The notes beneath the pieces were generated by a model, which did no database searches, was not told where the DNA came from, and was given only the letters and a program-made list of their open reading frames with translations. A program made the translations under genes and the position numbers. DNA of 64,000 nucleotides from Cephalotus follicularis (taxonomy: Eukaryota > Streptophyta > Magnoliopsida > Oxalidales > Cephalotaceae): NCBI GenBank assembly GCA_001972305.1, contig BDDD01002952.1:54894-118893 (forward strand). The letters run 5' to 3'. Numbering within the stretch: the stretch's first letter is position 1; the number at the start of each line of letters is the position of its first letter. Of the stretch, positions 23,577-35,901 are shown piece by piece.

Positions 23577-24961
23577 CTAAAGGAGAAAGGTAGAACGCAA
23601 GATCTCACCTGGTGGCATGTCTGGTGCAGTCATATCCGCCCCTCTGAGAAGGGAGTAAACCCTTGCTGCAGCCCCTGGTCTGCTTGGAGGTCTGCCACCA
23701 ATAGCTCTGGCGGTGCTGCTCTGAGGTGCTAAGAAAATTGTTCTCAGTGTTGTTGCCTGTTGACTTGATTTGGCTGTTCCACTGCATGGAGTCTGCTTCG
23801 TTGCTGGTGCTACCATGGGAGTCATCGCTTCGCTAAGAGATTACTGAGGAGAATCTCTTTTCATGTGCCCAACCTCGCCACATCTGTAGCATCCAGAACT
23901 TCCTTTCCTGCATTCTCCCAAATGGGACTTACCACATACTAGGCACTGAGGGGTCGTGTTACTCTGATAAGAACTCCTCTGTACGTTGCTAGAAACTGGG
24001 GCAGTTTGTGTCTGCTGAGATGCTCCGCCTCTGCCATGGCCCGAGGGCTGAGGTCCCCACTGCTTCTAAACTTTGGAGGGGTTCTCTGCTTGCTCTGATT
24101 AAGATGAGGAGATCTTCCATCCTTGCTCTTGACACACCCTCTGGTCTGCTAGGCTCGACTCTACTCTTTCGGCAGCTTCCACCAAATCACCGAACACCAA
24201 CCACGGGGTAACGAATACGATATGTCTGATCTCAAATCTTAGCCCTTCCAGGAAATTCTGACATCTCTCTTCTTGGTCTGCTACAAGGGCTAGAGCAAAA
24301 TGTGACAACTCCATGAATCGGTACTCGTACTGGGACACGGATCCATTTCCTTGCCGTATATGAAGGAACTCTCTTCTCTTCTTTTGAACAAACGTAGGTG
24401 GAAAGAAGTACTACCTAAACTTCTTCTTAAAATTCTCCCATGTGATCTCTGTCGAGCTCTCATGCTGAGCTACAGGAGCTTCCCACCATCTTCGAGTACC
24501 TCTTGCAAGAAAGAAGGACGCACTCTTTACCCGTGAATCCTCTGCTATATAGAGCCACGTGAAGATCTCTGCAAGGTGGTTTAACCACACCTCTGCATCC
24601 ATGGGGTCTCCTGTTCCCTCAAATGATGTTGCACCTAACCATTGCATACGTTCGACAGGAAGAGGTTGAGGTTTGACTAAACCAATAGTCTGAGCCCACA
24701 TCATTGCTGCTTGTATCATCTCTGTAGGTCCACTGGTAGATACTGGCGGGGGCATACGCGCGGCTGATTGCACTGCTGGGATAGGCTCCTCTGGTACCTG
24801 TCGAGGTCCCTATCCTTCTACTCCCACATTCGCTTGCTCCTCTAGCGCTCTATAGGAACCTCTTGTTCCACTGTCTAGTGAGGAATCGCTCTTCCTCTGC
24901 CTCTGCCTCTGCCTCTGCCGCGACCTCTGCAACGAACCATGCTACGAGTCTGAGGTGGCAT
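23577..24961 (-). pseudogene. gag: Gag of Y interior A, broken, no pol
   Basis: The start is at 24961, followed by an Arg/Gly repeat (GRGRGRGRGRGRAIPH). Capsid lies at 24773-24099 (LGATSFEGTGDPMDAEVWL, RFMELSHFALALVADQ). Two zinc-knuckle-like boxes follow: CLVCGKSHLGEC and CYRCGEVGHMKRDS, the second having Ser in place of the last Cys. The frame ends at 23577 just after TAPDM, where a protease would begin, and about 115 bp later comes the polypurine tract. In-frame stops lie after AIPH, after VPIER and after KKKFR. At least the first and third recur in interior B. Confidence 0.85.
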
Positions 24962-25086
24962 CGTCTTCTACAACAACATGCTAATGTATCACGATATTTG
25001 TCGTAACCTAGATGCAATGCATGAATGCAACCCATAAAGATAACCCACTAACTAACATAGGAAGCACAAGGAAAAATGCAAACTTA

Positions 25087-25098
25087 GTCTCTGATACA
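25087..25098 (-). other. Primer-binding site of Y interior A
   Basis: The minus strand reads TGTATCAGAGAC, the initiator tRNA-Met complement lacking one G. It lies four bases from LTR 2. The 25-bp leader side shows nothing else. Confidence 0.7.
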
Positions 25099-25102
25099 AC
25101 GT

Positions 25103-28100
25103 TGTCAGGATCCGTTCCCGCTCTAACTCTGGGACTCATGTCCTGCCAGGGATGGCGCTGCTGCCAACCACCCTCTCTAACCAAACTGCCCGAGGTGCCA
25201 TCTAAAGACTCCCCGGGGACCTATCGCGCAAAAACATGCCCGGGGAGAGGGTCTGGGCTAACACGCAAGGACCCTAACGCCCGAGGAGAGCACACACATG
25301 CAACTCACGAGCTCACTTAACAACCTGTAGACAAAAAATGCCTGGGGACACTCCTTGTCCTCGGGTCTTTTCACCTCCGCACTACCCATCTAAACTAAAC
25401 CACAAAATGCATAGCATAACTTAAAACACTATTCCTTAAAACTTATAACCTGTCCCTGGCCTTCTTCTAACATCGACCTGAGGACTCCTTCTTGGCGTCA
25501 TACACCAAAGGCCAACCTTACCCGGGGACACCCTGCCTCCACGGGTAACACTCTATAAACTTAAAGCATCCACCTTAGCCTTAAACTACTCTCCTCCGCT
25601 AAGCTCATCCCTGCTATGCTCATCACCACTATACTAGCCAAGGACTCTCTAGTTCCCCGACCAGACCTAGGAACATGAAACTCAAAACATGAAATATCCA
25701 TAAAAACATAAGATAAACAAATCCACAAACTCAAAACTTCCACAAAGTTCCTTCGAAGCATAAAATCATTACATATTTGTTCCCTGGCATAACATACACT
25801 GCCTTCCTTGGCATAAACATACACTGCCTTCCCTGGCAGGCAAAAGAATTTCATATCTTATACAAGAGGAAAAGCTCTCAGCTACTCTACTACAAAAGGG
25901 AGGTAGAGAAACCAAAAAGAATGCCCAATGCTATGAAATGCTAAACGCCCGAGCTGACGTTCCATGGTGTTGAGCTCAAAAGCTACCTCGTTTAGCTATC
26001 TACTGCTGAGTTGGAGATCTCCTCTGGCTGGCTGGTCTGCAAAATAATCTGTGAGGGGATTACTCCAACCGACTAAGTGACTGAGAGCAAAACATCCTTT
26101 ATTGCATTCATAAAGGAATGCGGTGAAGAAATCTTGCCATGAGCATGAATAACTGTCCCAACTGGGGAAAAGACTGTAAACAAAGCATACGTCATGGCAT
26201 ACAATAAAGAAACGCTCAAAGCATTTGAAAAACTTACTTCTTTCTTTGCTTAGCTGATTCTAGAATGTTCATGAAAGCTGAAATAAACTTATGAATACAA
26301 CTGATTAAAAGAAAGAGATCTGAAAAAGAGTTGGGGTCCTTCTCGGCTAGAACCCGAGGAGAACAACTAAGCTGGGAACTGGCTTTTCTCTGCTGTGCTT
26401 GCTTTGCTGATTACATAATATAGTTGCCAACTTATAGTGGCCTGAGCTGAGATGATCTAGGTCGAAGCTTGCTTGGCAATATCTGCCGAGAACCCATGGT
26501 TCTCCTCTGAGCTGTTATTCTTGTTGCTGCTTTTCTGGGATAGGGACTTAAAGTCCAAGGACAAGGCCCTCCTCTGGAAAACTTACTGAAAGGCTCTATA
26601 TACTACTATATTTGATAACTTAACTCTGTTGTGCTCAAAACACAAGATAAACAAATCCACTAACTCAAAACATCCATAAAGTTCCTTGAAAGAATAAAAT
26701 CATTACATATTTGTTCCCTGTCATAACATACACTGCCTTCCCTGATAGAAACACACACAGCCTTCCCTGGCAGGTGAAAGAATATCATATCTTATACAAG
26801 AGGAAGAGCTCTCGGCTACTCTACTACAAAAGGGAGGTAGAGAAACCCAAAAGAATGCCCAATTCTATGCAATGCTAAATGCCCGAGCGGACGTTCCATT
26901 GTGCTTAGCTCAAAAACTACCTCGTTTAGCTATCAACTATAGAGCTGGAGGATCTCCTCCGGCTGGCTGGTCTGCAAAATAATATGTGAGGGGATTAGTC
27001 CAACTGACTAAGTGACTGAGAACAAAACATCCTCTATTGAATTCATAAAGGAATGCGCTAAAGAAAGAATACCATGAGCATGAATAACTATCCCAACTGG
27101 GGAAAAGACTGTAAACAAAGCATATGTCATGGCATACAATAAAGAAATGCTCAAAGAATTTGAAAAACTTACTTCTTTCTCTCCTTAGCTGATTCTAGAA
27201 TGTTCATGAAAGCTGAAATAAACTTATGTATACAACAGATTAAAACAAAGAGATCTGAAAATGAGCTGGGGTCCTTCTCGGCTAGAACCCGAGGAGAACA
27301 ACTAAGCTGGGAACTGGCTTTTGTCTGCTGTGCTTGCTTTGATGATTACATAATATAGTTGCCAACTTATAGTGGCCTGAGCTGAGCTGATCTAGGTCAA
27401 AGCCTGCTTGGTAGTATCTACCTGGTTCTCCTCTTCGTTGTTATTCTTGTTGCTTCTTTTCTAGGCTGGGGACTAAAAGTCCGAGGACAAGGTCTGCCAA
27501 CTTATAGTGGCCTGAGCTGAGCTGATCTAGGCTGAAGCCTGCTTGGCAGTATCTACTGAGAACCCATGGTTCTCCTATACGTTGTTATTCTTGTTGCTAC
27601 TTTTCTGGGCTGGGGACTAAAAGTTCAAGGACAAGGTCCTCCTCTGGAAAACTTACTGAAAGGCTCTATATACTACTATATCTAATAACTTAGCTCTGCT
27701 GTACTCAAACCCTGTACATTGTCCTAGCAACAATGCAAGGAGATCCAGCTATGGAACCCAGGGACAGACTCACTCAACTTCTCATCCTGTGATGATAGGC
27801 TGAGGAGGGAGGAGCTTGTACATATGTGCTCGGCTATACTCAAACCCTGTACACTGTCGTAGCCACAGCGTAAGGAGATCCAGGTATGGAACCCGGGGGC
27901 AGACTTGCTCAACAACCCATCATAGTCAATAGGTACGCTGAGGATGGGGGTGAACACGTACACGTTATCTCTTCCGAGGATGAACGACATAAAGGATACT
28001 TAACATCTTTGCTATGGGAAAACACTCCACTCTGAAGGAATGGCTAACATAAAATGTTAGGAAAAGCAAATTCCCATCTAAACTCACTTACTCAAAACTG

Positions 28101-28650
28101 AGGCTGAGGAGAAGGAATTCTCAAGAAAATAAGATGAACACTAAAATACTTTAAAAGAAAGGATGTCCCACTCATAGTTCTTGCTACTTCCTTGGACGCT
28201 AACGTCACTTCTCTTCTGCTACTCTCTTCCTCTAGCTTGACTGCTTCCTTCATTTTCCTTGTCTACTTCTTCTACTGCTGCGCTCAAAAAGCTTCAACTG
28301 CTACTGGTCTAGGCGCAAGAATATGAAAAAGAAGAAGAAAACTAGAGCTCTCTCTCTCTCTAAAACTCTCTAACCTGATGAAGCTAGAAGAAAAGAATGA
28401 CCACATCTCAAGATATCTCAAAACTAATCCCAAGTTAAGCCGTCATTTGTCTTGGAAGTTGTAATCTTCCTCAACAAGCTTTACACTTACATCCTCCAAC
28501 TTCCACAAATTACACTTAAACCTTGGCTTAACACTTCCTCCTCTTATCCATTATTACACATAAGCCCAAAGTCTAAAAGGAACTCATATCAACAAAATAA
28601 AAAGAACTCCTAAATCTTAAAAAAAAAAAAAAAAGATACGGTGCATTACA
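25103..28650 (-). repeat. Y array LTR 2, chimeric with internal duplication
   Basis: Bases 25103-26637 match the first 1.5 kb of LTR 3. Bases 26638-28650 restart inside the LTR and match LTR 1 from about 21430 to its end, including its 135-bp duplication (27361-27630). The join reads GCTCAAAACACAAG, with only a few bases of shared sequence. The LTR is therefore about 940 bp longer than its sisters. Confidence 0.85.
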
Positions 28651-28663
28651 TCCTCCCCACCTT
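28651..28663 (-). other. Polypurine tract of Y interior B
   Basis: Identical to the tract at 23449-23461 and directly next to the LTR 2 end. Confidence 0.75.
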
Positions 28664-28778
28664 AAGAAATTTTGTCCTCAAAATTCCTCAAGGCAAACTA
28701 TAGGAAGAACTATTCTATCATCTCTGGCTTCTCTGCAACTATGATCAACTAACGGATACTATAACTTAACTTATCCTA

Positions 28779-30162
28779 CTAAAGGAGAAAGGTAGAACGC
28801 AAGATCTCACCTAATGGCATGTCTGGTGCTGTCATATCCGCCCCTCTGAGAAGGGAGTAAAACCTTGCTGCAGCCCCTGGTCTTCTTGGAGGTCTGCCAC
28901 CAATAGCTCTGGCGGTACTGCTCTGAGGTGCTGAGAAACTTGTTCTCAGTGTTGTCGCCTGTTGACTTGATTTGGCTGTTCCACTGCTTGGAGTCTGCTT
29001 CGTTGCTGTTGCTACCATGGGAGTCATCGCTTTGCTAAGAGATTGCTGAGGAGAATCTCTTTTCATGTGCCCGACCTTGCCACATCTGTAGCATCCAGAA
29101 ATTCCTTTCCTGCATTCCCCCAAATGGGACTTACCACATAGTAGGCACTGAGGGGTCGTGTTACTCTGATAAGAACTCCTCTGTACGTTGCTAGCAACTG
29201 GGGCAGTTTGTGTCTGCTGAGATGCTCTGCCTCTGCCATGGCCCGAGGGCTGAGGTCCCCACTGCTTCTGAACTTTGGAGGGGTTCTCTGCTTGCTCTGA
29301 TTAAGATGAGGAGATCTTCCATCCTTGCTCTTGACACACCCTCTGGTCTACTAGGCTCAACTCTACTCTTTTGGCAGCTTCAAACAAATCACCGAACAAA
29401 ACCACGGGGTACGGATACAATATGTCTGATCTCAAATCTTAGCCCTTCCAGGAAATTCTGACATCTCTCTTCTTGGTCTGCTACAAGGGCTGGACCAAAA
29501 TGTGACAACTCCATGAATCGGTACTCGTACTGGGACACGGATCCATTTCCTTGCCGTACATGAAGGAACTCTCTTCTCTTCTTTTGAACAAACGTAGGTG
29601 GAAAGAAGTACTACCTAAACTTCTTCTTGAACTTCTCCCAAGTGATCTCTGCCGAGCTCTCATGCTGAGCTACAAGAGCTTCCCACCATCTTCGAGCACC
29701 TCTTGCAAGAAAGAAGGACGCACTCTTTACCCGTGAATCCTCTGCTATATAGAGCCACGTGAAGATCTCTACAAGGTGGTTTAACCACACCTCTGCATCC
29801 ATGGGGTCTCTTGTTCCCTCAAATGACGTTGCACCTAACCATTGCATACGTTCGACAGGAAGAGGTTGAGGTCTGACTAAACCAATAGTCTGAGCCCACA
29901 TCGTTGCTGCTTGTATCATCTCTGTAGGTCCACTGGTAGATACTGGCGGGGGCATACGCGCGGCTGATTGCACTGCTGGGATAGGCTCCTCTGGTACCTG
30001 TCGAGGTCCCTATCCTTCTACTCCCACATTCGCTTGCTCCTCTGGCACTTCTATAGGAACCTCTTGTTCCACTGTCTAGTGAGGAATCACTCTTCCTCTG
30101 CCTCTTCCTCTGCCTCTGCCGTGACCTCTGCCACGAACCATGCTACGAGTCTGAGGTGGCAT
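28779..30162 (-). pseudogene. gag: Gag of Y interior B, broken, no pol
   Basis: Same layout as interior A: Arg/Gly N-terminus from 30162, capsid 29973-29300, then the two knuckles. The second again ends HMKRDS, with Ser for Cys. The end follows TAPDM at 28779. The stop after KKKFR is shared. The capsid has diverged slightly from A (TRDPMD against TGDPMD; LVEIF against LAEIF). A 114-codon open piece covers knuckle and tail (28779-29123). Gag could be supplied in trans only by intact relatives elsewhere. Confidence 0.85.
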
Positions 30163-30267
30163 CGTCTTCTACAACAACATGCTAACGTATCACGATAATG
30201 CATGAATGCAACCCATAAAGATACCCTACTAACTAATATAGGAAGCACAAGGAAAAATGCAAACTTA

Positions 30268-30279
30268 GTCTCTGATACA
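30268..30279 (-). other. Primer-binding site of Y interior B
   Basis: The same TGTATCAGAGAC as in interior A, four bases from LTR 3. Confidence 0.7.
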
Positions 30280-30283
30280 ACGT

Positions 30284-32758
30284 TGTCAGGACCCGTTCCC
30301 GCTCTAACTATGGGACTCATGTCCTGCCAGGGATGGCGCTCCTGCCAATAACCCTCTCTAACCAAACTGCCCGAGGAGCCATCTAAAGACTCCCCGGGGA
30401 CCTATCGCGCAAAAACATGCCCGGGGAGAGGGTCTGGGCTAACACGCAAGGACCCTAACGCCCGAGGAGAGCACACACATGCAACTCATGAGCTCACTTA
30501 ACAACTTGTAGACAAAAAATGCCCGGGGACACTCCTTGTCCTCGGGTCTTTTCTCCTCTGCACTACCCATCTAAACTAAACCACAAAATGCATAGCATAA
30601 CTTAAAACACTATTCCTTAAAACTTATAACCTCTCCCTGGCCTTCTTCTAACATCGACCTGAGGACTCCTTCTTGGCGTCATACACCAAAGGCCAACCTT
30701 ACCCGGGGACACCCTGCCTCCACGGGTAACACTCTATAAACTTAAAGCATCCACCTTAGCCTTAAACTACTCTCCTCCGCTAAGCTCATCCCTGCTATGC
30801 TCATCACCACTATACTAGCCAAGGACTCTCTAGCTCCCCGACCAGACATAGGAACATGAAACTCAAAACATGAAATATCCATAAAAACATAAGATAAACC
30901 AATCCACTAACTCAAAACTTCCATAAAGTTCCTTCGAAGCAAAAAATCATTACATATTTGTTCCCTGGCATAACATATACTGCCTTCGTTGGCATAAACA
31001 TACACTGCCTTCCCTGGCAGGCAAAAGAATATCATATCTTATACAAGAGGAAAAGCTCTCAGCTACTCTACTACAAAAGGGAGGTAGAGAAACCAAAAAG
31101 AATGCCCAATGCTATGAAATGCTAAAGGCCCGAGCTGACGTTCCATGGTGTTGAGCTCAAAAACTACCTCGTTTAGCTATCTACTGCTGAGATGGAGATC
31201 TCCTCAGGCTGGCTGGTCTGCAAAATAATCTGTGAGGGGATTACTCCAACTGACTAAGTGGCTGAGAGCAAAACATCCTTTATTGGATTCATAAAGGAAT
31301 GCGGTGAAGAAAACTTACCATGAGCATGAATAACTATCCCAACTGGGGAAAAGACTTTAAACAAAGCATATGTCATGGCATACAATAAAGAAACGCTCAA
31401 AGCATTTGAAAAAATTACTTCTTTCTTTGCTTAGCTGATTCTAGAATGTTCATAAAAGCTGAAATAAACTTATGAATACAACTGATTAAAAGAAAGAGAT
31501 CTGAAAAAGAGTTGGGGTCCTTCTCGGCTAGAACCCGAGGAGAACAACTAAGCTGGGAACTGGCTTTTCTCTGCTGTGCTTGCTTTGCTGATTACATAAT
31601 ATAGTTGCCAACTTATAGTGGCCTGAGCTGAGATGATCTAGGTCGAAGCTTGCTTGGCAATATCTGCCGAGAACCCATGGTTCTCCTCTGAGCTGTTATT
31701 CTTGTTGCTGCTTTTCTGGGATAGGGACTTAAAGTCCAAGGACAAGGCCCTCCTCTGGAAAACTTACTGAAAGGCTCTATATACTACTATATTTGATAAC
31801 TTAACTCTGTTGTGCTCAAACCCTGTACATTGTCCTAGCACAATGCAAGGAGATCCAGGTATGGAACCTGGGGACAGACTCACTCAACTTTTCATCTTGT
31901 GATGATAGGCTGAGGAGGGAGGAGCTTGTACATATGTGCTCGGCTGCGCTCAAACCCTGTACACTGTCCTAGCCACAACGAAAGGAGATCCATGTATGGA
32001 ACCCCGGGACAGACTCACTGAACAACCCATCATATACAATAGGTACGCTGAGGAGGGGGGGTGAACACGTACACGTTATCTCATCCAAGGATAAACGACA
32101 TAAAGGATACTTAACATCTTTGCTTTGGGAAAACACTCCACTCTGAAGGAATAGCTAACATAAAACGTTAAGGAAAACAAATTCCCATCTAAACTCACTT
32201 ACTCAAACTGAGGCAGAGGAGAAGGAATTCTCAAGAAAATAAGATGAACACTAAAATACTTTAAAAGAAAGGATGTCCCACTCACAGTTCTTGCTACTTC
32301 CTTGGATGCTAACGTCACTTCTCTTCTGCTACTCTCTTCCTCTAGCTTGACTGCTTCCTTCCTTTTCCTTGTCTGCTTCTTCTACTGTGGCACTCAGAAA
32401 GCTTCAATTGCTACTAGTCCAGGCACAAGAATGTGAAGAAGAAGAAGAAGAAAACTAGAGCTCTCTCTCTCTAAAACTCTCTAACCTACTGAAGCTAGAA
32501 GAAAAGAATGACCACATCTCAAGATATCTCCACACTAGTACCAACTTAAGCCGTCATTTGTCTTGGAAGTTGTAATCTTCCTCAACAAGCTTTACACTTA
32601 CATCCTCCAACTTCCACAAATTACACTTAAAGCTTGGCTTAACACTTCATCCTCTTGTCCATTATTACACATAAGCCCAAAGTCCAAAAGGAACTCATAT
32701 CAACAACATAAAAAGAACTCTTAAATCTTTAAAAAAAAAAAAGATACGGAACATTAGA
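30284..32758 (-). repeat. Y array LTR 3
   Basis: Begins TGTCAGGACCCG. It ends GATACGGAACATTAGA, where LTR 1 has GATACGGTGCATTACA, so the terminal CA has mutated to GA. It has a single copy of the segment duplicated in LTR 1. Confidence 0.8.
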
Positions 32759-32763
32759 ATTGA

Positions 32764-33508
32764 TCATTGTTCTTTGGGTAGAGCTATTGTATTGAGCCAC
32801 CTTCAGTCATAGCTATTGTACTGAGCCGCCTACAAGAAGAGCTATACTTAGTTGAATGCTGCTTGGGGTGATCCATGGCAACTATGTATGTATAATTGAT
32901 TGTGATTTGGCCAATCCAAAAAAAAATTAGACTCATTTACCCCCTCCCCCCTTTTTGAAGGACCACCTTCCGTGGGTTAGACTATTGATGTTGACATTGA
33001 TATTTATGCTACACTGATTAAAGGTCATATGTTCTATAGGATTTATTGTGTGTCTTCATACACCACCATTGAGTGTCTGATAGATGATTGATAAGGTTGA
33101 TTGATTAGATCATATTCCCAAACGCCGCTAGGTGACGATCGTATACGAATAGTAAGATCACAACTAGCATTCATGCATTTGCCCTACATGCATTGGTATT
33201 GTATATATTGTTCAGCGTTATTGCGTAAATTGTACATGGCATATTATGCATGCGAAATGTTTTACTTTGAAATTTGGCTAACCCATCCTTCAGGATGAGG
33301 CGTTGATATTTTAATACAGGAAGTGCAGCGGGGAGCAGTGGTCAAGAAGGTTGATAGTTGTAGCTGCATGTGTTGAAGCTTGTATTGTTATGGATATTGT
33401 TACTTTGGATCATGGCACGTATAAAGATTATATTGTAATTTAGATCTAATGTTGTATTGATTTGGGTTTATAATTATTGGGTTTTTCAAACCTGAATAAA
33501 TCTTAATA
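32764..33508 (-). repeat. Z-B, third segment
   Basis: Continues Z-B after the array, matching Z-A from 10394 to 11131. It includes the shared words GGGTAGAGCTATT and CGCCGCTAGGTGACGAT. No ORF is supported. Confidence 0.7.
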
Positions 33509-33680
33509 TGTTGATTTTGATGATGAAAAAATGATAATGTGATCAAATTCAAAAACATGATTAAGAGATAAAAGTCATTTTTATTGCAACTAATAAAACT
33601 TTCACTCAAAATACAATAGACTAACTTTTGTAAATCAACATCTGGTAATTTGTTTAAGTGTACAAGAAGCAATAAAGAAC

Positions 33681-34004
33681 AAGTGGACATTTAGCATTAT
33701 CAAGTTGATGTTCAAAGTCAAACGTGAAGACCAAGTCTACGTATAGAGCTTAGAGGTTGATAAGAAGAAGAAAAAGTCCTTCACAAAATAAGTCAGAGAA
33801 ATTTTTAAATTAAGTTGACGTCTAAAGCCATGTGAAGTCGACGTGCTGGAGCTATTGATGAACAAGTTGACTTGTAATGAAGAAAAGGTGGACGTGCTTG
33901 GAAATTACTTGAACAAGTCAAACATATTTCAAATACAAGTTGAAGTTTTGTGCAATGTCAGAATTAAGTCGATGTGTTGACAAATTAAGTTGACATGTTG
34001 GGCT
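33681..34004. repeat. TCGAC-motif cluster in the copia-like LTR
   Basis: About nine variants, including AAGTTGACGTCTAAAG, AAGTCGACGTGCTGG, AAGTCGATGTGTTGAC and AAGTTGACATGTTGG. The cluster lies about 90-415 bp upstream of CTATACAAATAGG. Confidence 0.6.
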
Positions 34005-34094
34005 ACAAAATTGAAGCAACGACTAGTTTACAAACTTGGCTACAATCAAGGGATTTTCAAATACGCTCCAAAAGACTATGTGACTAAATTTCAT

Positions 34095-34107
34095 CTATAC
34101 AAATAGG
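34095..34107 (+). promoter_or_regulatory. Putative TATA box of the copia-like LTR
   Basis: CTATACAAATAGG closely resembles the CTATAAATAGAGG box of the SIRE-like LTR at 48499-48508. Confidence 0.45.
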
Positions 34108-34528
34108 CTTTTAGGGTAATTTCAACAAGACACAATAACACAAAATAGCTAAAAACAATAATGTGAGCTAAAATCTTCAAGCCTTGTTAAAAAACTCTTA
34201 TAATATACAGTAAAAAAGCCTTATACTTTTACATTCTGTAATTGAGTGATAGAGTAATGTTCTTTGTTGCATATCTGACCTAGACAGAGGTAATTTTAAT
34301 TCTCTGTATTTATGATCAAGATAGGTAAACTCTTGATAGGCTCTAATGAAGAGGCTTAGTGATTAAGGTCAAACATTGAGTTGTAAAAGTGTTATGATTT
34401 GTACCTGTTAGATATAGGGTGACCCTGCAAGCCACTAGGTGGCAATTTGTACATATAAATCACTTTATATATATAATATGAATTCCTTTTATGTTACATT
34501 GTGCAAAATTCCAGTATTTATGGCATGC

Positions 34529-35590
34529 CATATGTATGTTATCCCAATTATTTATTTCCATTAGTCTAATTTATATATTAACTGAATACACATATGGCGC
34601 CTGTCACATAAAATGGTTGGATGCCATGCCGGTGTGCTGTGAGAACGACTAACTAAATCCCTATGATGAATGTTCCAAGTCACAGGTTCACTATCTTAGG
34701 GAAACAGTGAAACCAGATAGACTTAACGTGATTATGCCTGAATCCCAACAGTGGAGAACGGAGTATCTCATTGCCAATTGGGTAGACCCTAAGGCTAATA
34801 CGGGGTGCATCCTTGGAGTATGTTCACTGAACGTGACCCACCATAGGAATCTTATTTGGATAGTCATACCTGTGTCAATAGTTGATTCCTATATGTGTCG
34901 GTGGTGTATAGTCACTAGGTGACTAGTAAGCCATACGTTATTTGCGCTGTTCCTTGGACCTGAGCAGTTGTTTGACATTGCGTAGTGACTGAGTGGCTTT
35001 GATTTCCGCCTTACCCATTTCTATCCACGACCTAACAAACGAGTTGTCTTTGGGCCTTGTGAAGTCTACGTGCTAGTGTGAGTGAGTGCGCAACAAGGGA
35101 TCGTCACACCCGTAGTGAGGGTGATCGGCTCTATATTATTGGTGTCCATTACAGACTTTGAAAACTTGGCCAGGTGCTGGCGTACTAGAGACCATGTTTC
35201 CAGGGAGGTCTTCCTATAGTCACAATGTGTTTCCAGATTTATAGTTATCGCGGCTACATATAGGATTGACAGGTATCCATGCCCTAGGCTGCGGTCAGAG
35301 CCAAAGATGACGAGGGAAACACTGCACAAATACTAACGAGAGCAGAAAGTATCGGTTAACTAGATAGATTGATTCACGTGGAAATTAATTTGGAATTAAT
35401 TCTACGCATTCCAGGAACATTTGAATAGTTTGGGACTATTGGGATCGGAACCCTAGTATATTTCAGGAATTTATCATCATACTGGATTTCAAACCGAACT
35501 CTAGTGTCCCGCCTGATTATTGGATTTGTTGACATATGTTGGGCATATGTCATTTGGTGGGACGATGGAATCTTGGAGATGTTACTTTGC
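34529..35590 (+). repeat. Z-related block, inverted, tandem unit 1
   Basis: About 96-98% like unit 2 at 35902-36960 (offset about 1,373). It is a diverged inverted relative of the block at 8730-9760. Conserved words include TCTCATTGCCAATTGGGTAG and GTGATCGGCTCTATATT. Paired ORFs (for example 34707-34922) recur in unit 2 only because the sequence does. The 100 bp before the unit are AT-rich with no feature. Confidence 0.75.
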
Positions 35591-35901
35591 ATGAGTATTT
35601 TGATTTACCGGACACTTGTCACCCTTAGAAGGTGAACACTTGGAAACACCATAATCAAGTATTCTAGTCAAAGGTTGAGTGTACGACAAGCTATCACATG
35701 GGTGTGAAAAAAAGAGATCATGGGGCGGCAAAACATGCACATTGTGTGTCCATGCCTTGGCTGAAATTATGTGTTGTGTAAGACACAACAATTTTGGCCA
35801 TTTCCCCTCATAGTTTCCCCTTTCTTGTCCTCTAGTGGGGATTTAAATTGGTCAAAAGATGTTTAGCATAAAAATATGTTATTTTTAATTATCTATTTGT
35901 A
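35591..35901. other. Spacer between the tandem Z-related units
   Basis: Continues the Z-like order after unit 1: its CTTGTC and CACCATAAT words match Z-A at about 8640-8730 in inverse. It is missing after unit 2, where a Tekay-like LTR takes over. No gene is seen. Confidence 0.5.

Larger units (their letters stand above)
20840..32758 (-). mobile_element. Y array: LTR-gag-LTR-gag-LTR tandem of a non-autonomous gypsy element
   Basis: Three LTRs (2,609, 3,548 and 2,475 bp) separate two gag-only interiors of 1,654 and 1,633 bp. Each interior has a polypurine tract and primer site at its proper ends. The whole is flanked by TTTGA/ATTGA, and Z-A holds the empty site. Pol is absent from both interiors, as in the plant TR-GAG or LARD type that depends on enzymes from other elements. 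The gag is distantly like that of Gy1, and the LTR begins similarly (TGTCAGGACCC against TAACAGGACCC), so Y is a relative of the Gy1 family. Confidence 0.88.
33509..34420 (+). repeat. Copia-like LTR, plus orientation, truncated
   Basis: The start, TGTTGATTTTGATGATGAAA, resembles the U3 start of the SIRE-like LTR at 49146 (minus), which also has a TTTTGATGAT word soon after its start. A TCGAC-type cluster follows, then CTATACAAATAGG (34095-34107) and an AT-rich leader. The right end is lost near 34420. No primer site or coding part is seen. A shortened copy is at 11132-11420, so it predates the Z duplication. Confidence 0.5.
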
